Assembly (NCBI RefSeq): GCF_003696285.1
Contig: NZ_RFFL01000018.1
Location: 28,365-92,364 of the forward strand
DNA length: 64,000 nucleotides
From: Stutzerimonas nitrititolerans
Lineage (GTDB): Bacteria; Pseudomonadota; Gammaproteobacteria; Pseudomonadales; Pseudomonadaceae
Direction: 5' to 3'
Positions 58,695-64,000 of this stretch are shown here, one piece after another (the stretch's first letter is position 1; the number at the start of each line of letters is the position of its first letter). The translations under genes and the position numbers were made by a program. The notes below the pieces were generated by a model, which was not told where the DNA came from, ran no database searches, and saw nothing but the letters and a program-made list of their open reading frames with translations.

Positions 58695-59823
58695 GTTCCA
58701 CCCCCTGGCTGGCGTGGCGGGCGATCAGCGTGCCTTGCGGTTGCGTGGCACTCTGCGCCAGCTCGACAGCCTGGCGAATCAATTGGTGGTGCGGCGACTT
58801 GCTGCACGCTGGGTCGGCGTTGGCGCCGTTGCCGGTCAACAGCAGGGCCTGGCAGCGGCAACCGCCGAAGTCCTTCTCCTTTTCATCGCAACTGCGGCAG
58901 GGCTCGGGCATCCAGGCGTCGCCGCGGTAGAGGTTGAACACCGGCGAGTCGTGCCAGATTCGCTCCAGTCGCTGCTGGCGCACATTGGGGAAGGTCAGGT
59001 TCTTGAAGTTGCTGGCCTGGGAGCAGGGCAGTACGTCGCCGTTGGGCGCGATGGTCACGTGGATGGCGCCCCAGCCGTTCATGCAGGCCTTGGGGCGGCC
59101 TTCGTAGTAATCGGGGATGACGAAGAATATCGTCAGGCGATCGCTGTAGCGCTCACGCGCCTGCTGCACCTGATCCTCGGCGCGCTGCAGCTCGGCGTGG
59201 GTGGGCATCAGGGCGTCGCGGTTGAGCAGCGCCCAGTTGTAATACTGCACGTTGGCCAGCTCCAGATACTCGACACCCAGTTCGACGGCGAACTCGATGA
59301 TGTCCGGCACCTGGCCGATGTTCTGCCGGGTGATCGGCACGTTGAGCACCATGGGGAAATCCATCGACTTGATCAGCCGTGCCATGCGCAGCTTGCGCTC
59401 CCAGGCGTCGACCCCGGCCAATTGGTGCGCGACGTTGCGGTCGGTGGACTGGAAACCGAGCTGGATGTGCCGCAGGCCGGCTTCCTTCAGCGCGCGCAGG
59501 CGCGCTTCGGTCAGGCCGATGCCGGAGGTGATCAGGTTGCTGTAGTAACCCATGCGGTCCGCCTCGGCGACCAGCGTCTCGAGGTCCTTGCGCAGGGTAG
59601 GCTCGCCGCCGGAGAAACCGATCTGCATGGCACCCATGGCGCGCGCCTGGGCCATCACGTCGATCCATTCGGCCGTGCTCAGCTCGTCCTGGCGGTAATC
59701 GGCGAAGTTGCGCGGGTTGCTGCAGAACACGCATTGCAGCGGGCATTGATAGGTCAGCTCCAACAGCAGCCAGACCGGGTTGCCGCTGCCATCAAGCCTT
59801 GGCTCGGATCCAGCCTTTGCCAT
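58678..59823 (-). CDS. pqqE: PqqE radical SAM peptide cyclase
   Basis: 381 residues, normal for PqqE. The radical SAM cluster is C27-x3-C31-x2-C34 (TYQCPLQCVFCSNP). The SPASM domain has all expected Cys: CMNGWGA, LPCSQASN, EPCRSCDEKEKDFGGCRCQALLLTG and the final ACSKSPHH. PqqE joins Glu and Tyr side chains of PqqA with PqqD as carrier. The start overlaps the pqqD end by 32 bases. It looks fully functional although pqqB and pqqC are missing. Confidence 0.95.
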   Translation of the reverse strand: MAKAGSEPRLDGSGNPVWLLLELTYQCPLQCVFCSNPRNFADYRQDELSTAEWIDVMAQARAMGAMQIGFSGGEPTLRKDLETLVAEADRMGYYSNLITSGIGLTEARLRALKEAGLRHIQLGFQSTDRNVAHQLAGVDAWERKLRMARLIKSMDFPMVLNVPITRQNIGQVPDIIEFAVELGVEYLELANVQYYNWALLNRDALMPTHAELQRAEDQVQQARERYSDRLTIFFVIPDYYEGRPKACMNGWGAIHVTIAPNGDVLPCSQASNFKNLTFPNVRQQRLERIWHDSPVFNLYRGDAWMPEPCRSCDEKEKDFGGCRCQALLLTGNGANADPACSKSPHHQLIRQAVELAQSATQPQGTLIARHASQGVELETAP

Positions 59824-60082
59824 GGGACACCTCCAGGAAATTCAGGGCGCCCTTGCTGATGGCGTCGATATCGGATGCGTTGTAGCGGCGCGCCAGCTGC
59901 TCGATCAGCTCGGCAACGCTGGTTCTACCGTCGCAGCACTTCAGTATTTCGCCGCCGGTGGCGTTGAGCTTGACGATGCCCTCGGGGTAGAGCAGCACGT
60001 GGGCCTGCTGCGACTCCTCCCAGCGGAACAGGAAGGGTGGGCGGATCTCGTAACGGCAGGTCGGCGATATGTTCGTTGTCAT
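59792..60082 (-). CDS. pqqD: PqqD peptide carrier
   Basis: 96 residues, winged-helix RiPP recognition element. Signature LFRWEESQQAHVLLYPEGIVKLNATGGEILKCCDG (landmarks: HVLLYPEGIVKLN, EILKCCDG). It binds PqqA and presents it to PqqE. I chose ATG 60082, six bases after GAGGAA; ATG 60088 abuts the ribosome site and longer starts would run over pqqA. In ordinary operons pqqB and pqqC lie before it; here only 55 bases separate it from pqqA. Confidence 0.92.
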   Translation of the reverse strand: MTTNISPTCRYEIRPPFLFRWEESQQAHVLLYPEGIVKLNATGGEILKCCDGRTSVAELIEQLARRYNASDIDAISKGALNFLEVSHGKGWIRAKA

Positions 60083-60137
60083 GTCCATTTCCTCGCTGAC
60101 CGGCGCGACGGTCATAAACCGCCGCGCCGGCCCAGGC

Positions 60138-60212
60138 TCAGCGTACGTAGACGTACGCGGTGACTTCGAAGCCCAGACGAAGGTCGCAGAAGTCGGGATC
60201 GATCCACTGCAT
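60138..60212 (-). CDS. pqqA: PqqA-type precursor peptide
   Basis: 24 residues, too short for usual gene finders. It begins MQWIDPDFCDLRL and ends GFEVTAYVYVR, matching the PqqA pattern W-x2-P-x-F-x-DLRLGFEVT-x-Y-x3-R. The reactive Glu16 and Tyr20 have the exact E-x3-Y spacing used by PqqE. Unusual points are Cys9 and a second Tyr at 22. GAGGAG stands six bases before the ATG. Confidence 0.92.
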   Translation of the reverse strand: MQWIDPDFCDLRLGFEVTAYVYVR

Positions 60213-60740
60213 GGCATTTCTCCTCGGTTGGTTTTCGGAACAGCGGTGTTGCACCTCGAAGCTAGGTGCTTGGAACGGCTTGACTAATAGGACTTTGGGG
60301 TCGGTTTTGCGGGCATTTGGTAGGATTTTTTTTGCCTTGCGAAAATATTTTCGATGCGCTCTGTCGTTCTTGTTTCTGGTCAATTGCGCATACGCATAAC
60401 CGGTCAAACTGGCCGGTTTTTTGGGTGGCTATTTGTCGGTTTTTTGATGTTTTGTTCGCGGTACGCGGGGGCCGTTTTGCACGAGGTAAAGCACGAGACG
60501 TGAAGGGGGAAGGTTTCAAACGAGCGGCGAATAACTCAATTGCGCAAGAACAGGCTCGGCTCTTAGGGGCATCCAGGGCAAACGGCGCTAGCAGGCAATG
60601 TAGCTCGCGACGAAATACGAACTTTTGGCTTGTTGCGTCGGCAGCTGGATACGTTTAGGTCTCGGTTGCGTTCATGGCTACCTGAACAGAGAGTTTGGCA
60701 ATGGGATATTCTCTCAGTTTTCGCTTACCAAGGGGCGGCG
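60213..60740. other. AT-rich gene-free stretch upstream of pqqA with terminator and decayed repeat
   Basis: 528 bases with no gene, clearly lower in GC than its surroundings from ~60290 to ~60450. Contents: GCACCT-7-AGGTGC at 60251-60269, 39 bases ahead of pqqA (candidate operator or leader stem); a terminator-like AACCGG/CCGGTT plus six T at 60398-60420 on the plus strand; and at about 60470-60625 a decayed copy of the 9420-9682 element (shared GCACGAG, ACGAG, GCTCGCGACGAAA blocks). Confidence 0.55.
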
Positions 60741-61463
60741 TCAATTGTTGAACGTCGGCAAGTAACCAAGCTCCACCAGCTTGGTGTCGATCGTGCCTAC
60801 CGCCCTGAAGTGCTCGCGATTGGCAGGGTCCATCACCTCGGGGCAGGACACGACCAGGGTACCCCTGCCGGGTAGCTCGACCAGCTTGGTTGCGTCGGGA
60901 TAGTCGCGTGGGTGCAGGGCATGTGGGCAGAAACCGATCCAGCCGATCGTTTGTCGGTCCGGGAAAACCTTGCCATCCAGGTAGTATTCCTCGGGAGCGA
61001 TCACACCCCAGTCGATTTCAGGCCAAATCGAAACCGCGATGCGCATCATGGCCAACAGTATCGGTTGAGGATCATCCAGTGCCATAACCAAGGCACCGGC
61101 ATCTTCGAAGCCCATGCTCGCCACCGACTCCATATCATGAGCGTCGTACTGGAATGAAAGTCCCCCCTTCAGGGGGTTCTGTTCGCCATTCCAGACCGAA
61201 AGGGAAAGCCAGGCGGGGAAATCCGCATCGAAGTTTTTGGTGACCGCCTGCTCCAGCAGATGTGGGGCGTTCATGACGTTCAGACTGAGCGCTTCAGACA
61301 AGGAGTCTGCTTGCAAGAACCAGCGGCCCAATAACGGGCGCAATTCGCCCAGCGCGTGTAGATAACGGAATATCCGCTCTATCTGTTCGTCATGCGATAC
61401 CTTCGAGATGGCTTGCTTGTCGAAGCGCATCTGGAAGACGAAGGATTGAAAGTTGTTCATCAA
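60741..61463 (-). CDS. Imm52-like immunity protein
   Basis: 240 residues, cytosolic. Features recalled for the Imm52 family are present: FRYLHALGELRPLLGRWFLQADSL (cited by LGELRPLLGRWF), WIGFCPHALHPRDYPDA, LPGRGTLVVSCPEVMDP and the C-terminal IDTKLVELGYLPTF. It lies immediately downstream of a Tox-REase-5 toxin, which Imm52 proteins are known to accompany. The frame is intact even though the toxin's is broken. Confidence 0.7.
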   Translation of the reverse strand: MMNNFQSFVFQMRFDKQAISKVSHDEQIERIFRYLHALGELRPLLGRWFLQADSLSEALSLNVMNAPHLLEQAVTKNFDADFPAWLSLSVWNGEQNPLKGGLSFQYDAHDMESVASMGFEDAGALVMALDDPQPILLAMMRIAVSIWPEIDWGVIAPEEYYLDGKVFPDRQTIGWIGFCPHALHPRDYPDATKLVELPGRGTLVVSCPEVMDPANREHFRAVGTIDTKLVELGYLPTFNN

Positions 61464-61475
61464 TTACCTCAAGAC

Positions 61476-62283
61476 TTAAGCCAGCAAATCGGGATTGCTA
61501 CGGTAATAGTCCTCTAGTTCCCTTTGCTCCTGGCTTCGCTGCTCACGATAGTCGTCATATTCCGGGGTGTCGGGCATCGGATTCCAGAATGCGTTGAGAT
61601 TCACCAAGCCCGACCGACGATATTGTGACGAGCAGTACTCATAGACAATGCGTTGCAGAAAGTGCCATTCCACTCTTACTGGCGGAGTTGGCCGAGCCTT
61701 CGCCGAGTGTCGACGTGCCGGGTCAATGAGGACCGACTTCACTGGTGCCCAAGGCTTCGGAATGCCCACGACCGGAACGAACATGAAGGCATAGTTGGCC
61801 TTAGCTTCGAGCCGTGCAGCGCGGCTCGTCGAAACCGTCCCACCAGGTGGCGTTCCATCGCCATTCGTAAGGGGGCGCGAAACCCGTCACCCATCCCTGG
61901 TAGCGCGACGACAGATCGGACATGGAGTGGCCCTTGCCATCGTTGGGCACGGACATCATGCCTTCGGTGGGCGGGCAACCCACGCATTCGCGGTCTCGCT
62001 GTGCATCGCAATCCCGTGTGCCTTCCCGAGCGTCGTCCTTCGTCCGAGTCTGCGGCATGACCTGCGGTTGAGGAATGGGGCGTGGCACCAGACGCGCTCC
62101 GGACTGGGGCAAGGCCTCGGGTAGCGAGCGTGGTGCCGGCCGAGCCGGTGGCACCGGAAAGCGGGGCAGGGGCGGGCGCGCCAGAGGGAGCCCGGGTCCG
62201 AATCGTGGCGCAGCCCGCAGGCCCATGGCCGCACCCCCTGGGTTGCCCAGCGTCGCGCCGGCTCCCGAAATCAAACCTGTCAT
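61476..62283 (-). pseudogene. Tox-REase-5 type effector nuclease, frameshifted
   Basis: A Pro-rich N-terminus (MTGLISGAGATLGNPGG, then many P/R) leads to a toxin domain: CPPTEG, YQGWVTGFAPPYEWRW, WWDGFDEPRCT. At 61812-61813 the frame breaks and stops four codons later (61801 region); the other frame resumes with EAKANYAFMFVPVVG and runs to 61476. Removing one of two adjacent G bases (minus strand) yields CTLEAKANYAF, restoring the nuclease E-x-K. So this is one gene with a +1 frameshift. Real inactivation or a read error are both possible. The start follows AAGGAG. Confidence 0.75.
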
Positions 62284-62299
62284 GTCGAGCGACTCCTTG

Positions 62300-62662
62300 T
62301 CATTGCCATGCTCCGTGCTTCAGCTGCCACACGAATTCCATGACGCGCTGGTAGTCTCGAAAACGCTGATCCGGATCGTCCGCACTCGGGCGTGCCATCC
62401 ATTCCACGAAGGCCTGCTCGCGGTTGAAGCCGGGAAACATCATCCCGTAGCGCATGAAATCCTCGATGGATTGGCGCTCGGTCAGGCCGAGCGTTTCAGC
62501 GTCCCGCCGATAACCGGCGAGGTAGCTGATGCCGCCGGCCAACCCATGACGGTCGTACCAGTCCGGATCCTGCGCGCGAACCTCAAGCAAGAGCTTCTCG
62601 ATGAGTTCGTCGCGGCGCACCGCTTCGAGCTCGGTCAGCTGCTTGGTGGATAACTCAAGCAT
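62300..62662 (-). CDS. Small protein of a T6SS cargo module, unknown function
   Basis: 120 residues, no signal or membrane segment, acidic and Trp/Tyr-rich (YDRHGLAGGISYLAGYRR, YQRVMEFVWQLKHG). ATG 62662 overlaps the DUF4123 end. It stops 17 bases before the toxin gene, so it could be a toxin-specific chaperone; I recognise no family. Confidence 0.7.
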   Translation of the reverse strand: MLELSTKQLTELEAVRRDELIEKLLLEVRAQDPDWYDRHGLAGGISYLAGYRRDAETLGLTERQSIEDFMRYGMMFPGFNREQAFVEWMARPSADDPDQRFRDYQRVMEFVWQLKHGAWQ

Positions 62663-63182
62663 CACGCCACCCCTGTGCATCGATGACCAAGCAGCGATCC
62701 TCAAGGGGCTGCCAGGTCAGCCAGTAGGGAATGGGTGCCATGAGTTGCGCGCGTTGCTCGCCCGAGAGCACGTTTTCGAGCGCGCGACGCACGAGCGGGT
62801 TGTAGTAGCGAAACAGGGCGCGCCGTCCATCGGGCATCCGAACGAACAGCTGGTCGCCCAGATGACGGGCCAATGCCTCGAAGTCGATGTCGCTCAGCAG
62901 CCAGGACACCAGCGGAGTCTTGCGGTCGCGGGTGATCAGCCAGTCCCTGAATGCGTTCGCCTGGTCCATCCGGACCAGGGCGGGGCCGGCCTGTCGAAGG
63001 TCGTTCAGCTCGGTGCCCGCCAGCAGCCACTGCCAGTGCAGACCGGCTTCGCGATCGAGTCGGTCACCGAGGGTTCGATAGCGAGCGCCGTCGATTAGCG
63101 CATAGAGCAGCAGGTTTGGTGAATGCGCCCGCCCCAGACGCAGTGCTTCTTCGATCGAGCGAACCACAGAGGCTGGCTTCAC
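62655..63182 (-). CDS. DUF4123 T6SS effector adaptor/chaperone
   Basis: 175 residues. NLLLYALIDGARYRTL at the start, LVSWLLSDIDFEALARHLGDQLFVRMPDGRRALFRYYNPLVRRAL (landmark RYYNPLVRRAL with the family's F-R-Y-Y-D/N-P) are typical of DUF4123 adaptors, which load effectors on VgrG or PAAR. A GTG start at 63182 overlaps the PAAR stop as GTGA. Confidence 0.82.
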   Translation of the reverse strand: MKPASVVRSIEEALRLGRAHSPNLLLYALIDGARYRTLGDRLDREAGLHWQWLLAGTELNDLRQAGPALVRMDQANAFRDWLITRDRKTPLVSWLLSDIDFEALARHLGDQLFVRMPDGRRALFRYYNPLVRRALENVLSGEQRAQLMAPIPYWLTWQPLEDRCLVIDAQGWRDA

Positions 63183-63586
63183 GGCTTGGCTACCAGGCTT
63201 TCCAGAGGCACCAAGGCGTCATTGCGCGCCGCGGCTGCCAGCAGGCAGGGCAGGCAGAGCCCAGGCTTTGCAACCGGCGAGGAGATGGAGGACGCCGGCG
63301 CGGCGGTATGCACCGTCCCGATGATCACCGTGCCGGAGCCACCGATGATCACATTGCCATGGCTGCCAATGCTGCCGAGCGTGGCCACGGGCAAGCCGTT
63401 GATGAAAACGTTGGGTACCAGATTTCCGGACAGGGTGCCGCCGCAGGCGGAGGGGTCCCCCTGGCGTGCCACCGGCAGGCCGTCGAAGAAGACATCGGGC
63501 GAGCCGGAGACGATGGGGCTGGTGCCATGGCCCGATACCGGGCAGGCAGTTGGGTCCGAGACCCGGGCGGCAGGCTTTCCTTGCAT
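63179..63586 (-). CDS. PAAR-domain protein (T6SS spike tip)
   Basis: 135 residues (138 from ATG 63595). PAAR motifs: GKPAARVSDPTACPVSGHG, GSPDVFFDGLPVARQGD, PNVFINGLPVATLGS and GGSGTVIIG, with His and Cys positions for the zinc tip. PAAR caps VgrG and delivers toxins. ATG 63586 has AAGG nine bases upstream. It heads the module; no vgrG is adjacent. Confidence 0.88.
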   Translation of the reverse strand: MQGKPAARVSDPTACPVSGHGTSPIVSGSPDVFFDGLPVARQGDPSACGGTLSGNLVPNVFINGLPVATLGSIGSHGNVIIGGSGTVIIGTVHTAAPASSISSPVAKPGLCLPCLLAAAARNDALVPLESLVAKP

Positions 63587-63595
63587 GAGCGACAT

Positions 63596-63920
63596 CCTTG
63601 TCCGAGCGTGAGCGCATCATTGCACGGCAACCGGACCCCGAAGACAACCGAAGGCTGGCTTGTTTGTGCGCTTGCTCATGGAAAACCTCTCGGCTGTGCA
63701 ACATGTTGCGCAGCACGCTCTTGCTGCTCAGCCTGGCGTCCGCGTGCATCAGCCGCAGCGAATCGAAGCGCCCCTGAACCCGTTGGCATCTACTACCAAA
63801 TGAGGAACCCTCCGCTGCCATGGGTGCATACCGAGGGCGGTGGGCGCTGCCTAAGATCGGCTCATGCCCTGCGTCCGTTCTGGCGCAGGCTCTGACACGC
63901 AGAAGAAAGAGAGGCCCATC
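63596..63920. other. Intergenic space between PAAR gene and exaC-type gene
   Basis: 325 bases with no firm gene. One tiny plus-strand frame, 63703-63777, encodes 24 residues shaped like a lipoprotein signal (RSTLLLLSLASAC) but ends soon after the Cys; it may be a broken lipoprotein gene. Promoters for both flanking, divergent genes must lie here. Confidence 0.35.
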
Positions 63921-64000
63921 ATGATCTACGCCCAACCCGGTACCGCAGGCGCCGTCGTTTCCCTCAAGCCGCGCTACGGCAACTACATCGGTGGCGAATT
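63921..64000 (+). CDS. exaC: NAD-dependent aldehyde dehydrogenase, N-terminal part (cut by window end)
   Basis: The first 26 residues read MIYAQPGTAGAVVSLKPRYG then NYIGGE, matching the start of ExaC-type acetaldehyde dehydrogenases (PGT.GA.V..K.RYGNYI.GEF). ExaC oxidises acetaldehyde from PQQ-dependent ethanol oxidation. GAGG lies six bases before the ATG. It is divergent from the pqqA cluster, as in P. aeruginosa, but with a T6SS module between. Confidence 0.75.
   Translation, partial: MIYAQPGTAGAVVSLKPRYGNYIGGE

Noticed and set aside
60398..60424. Plus-strand terminator-like stem near pqqA as evidence for a missing plus-strand gene or small RNA
   Set aside because: No plus-strand promoter or ORF precedes it; kept only as part of the gene-free stretch.
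63703..63777. A 24-codon lipoprotein-like frame
   Set aside because: No ribosome site and it ends nine residues after the Cys; too weak to list as a gene.

Overview
This window reads as a high-GC gammaproteobacterial chromosome of the genus Pseudomonas in the broad sense. The indications are the serC-pheA-hisC-(tyrA-aroA fusion)-cmk-rpsA cluster, a folE-smr-isochorismatase-prmB-aroC-mtnD-alkA-speE stretch in the order I recall from P. aeruginosa, MuxABC-OpmB and MexEF-OprN type pumps, and REP-like repeats. The species cannot be fixed from sequence alone. No rRNA, tRNA, CRISPR array or transposase gene was recognised.

Layout. 1-7.6 kb: a tightly overlapping aromatic/serine biosynthesis operon ending in cmk, then rpsA with its own leader and terminator. 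7.7-10.3 kb: a MarR regulator divergent from a PLP aminotransferase, then a glutathione transferase, with two copies of a terminal-inverted-repeat element at gene ends. 10.4-22.3 kb: housekeeping block (folE, Smr protein, isochorismatase-like hydrolase, prmB, hydrolase, aroC, MFS, mtnD, two tiny membrane proteins, alkA-type glycosylase, speE, RraB-like protein). 22.3-30.7 kb: LysR/TauE pair, phnN, MATE pump, pdxB, dnaX-ybaB-recR. 31-38 kb: a NitT/TauT-type ABC operon, an alanine/sodium symporter, tpx and a SAF-domain oxidoreductase. 38-56 kb: MurJ-like flippase, muxABC-opmB, an orphan TRAP binding protein, mexEF-oprN.

56-60.2 kb is the most unusual part. A genuine PqqA precursor peptide (conserved Glu16 and Tyr20), a PqqD carrier and a full-length radical-SAM PqqE are present, but pqqB, pqqC and a peptidase are absent. 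In their place, co-directional and mostly overlapping or closely spaced, are a possible 30-residue membrane peptide, a urate-oxidase-N-like membrane protein, a SerC paralogue that lost the phosphate-binding residues but kept the PLP lysine and carboxylate arginine, and a dihydroorotate-dehydrogenase-like flavoprotein that lost the catalytic serine and active-site lysine. I infer a PqqE-initiated pathway to something other than, or by another route than, ordinary PQQ.

60.7-63.6 kb is a type VI secretion cargo module (PAAR, DUF4123 adaptor, small protein, Tox-REase-5 toxin, Imm52-like immunity) whose toxin gene carries a one-base frameshift just before its catalytic E-x-K. It sits between pqqA and the start of a divergent exaC-type aldehyde dehydrogenase at the right edge; exaC and pqqA are neighbours in P. 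aeruginosa, so the module looks inserted into an old exaC/pqq locus.

Two families of short inverted-repeat elements recur in intergenic spaces. One is flanked by TA and at three sites forms the TAG stop codon of the adjacent gene.
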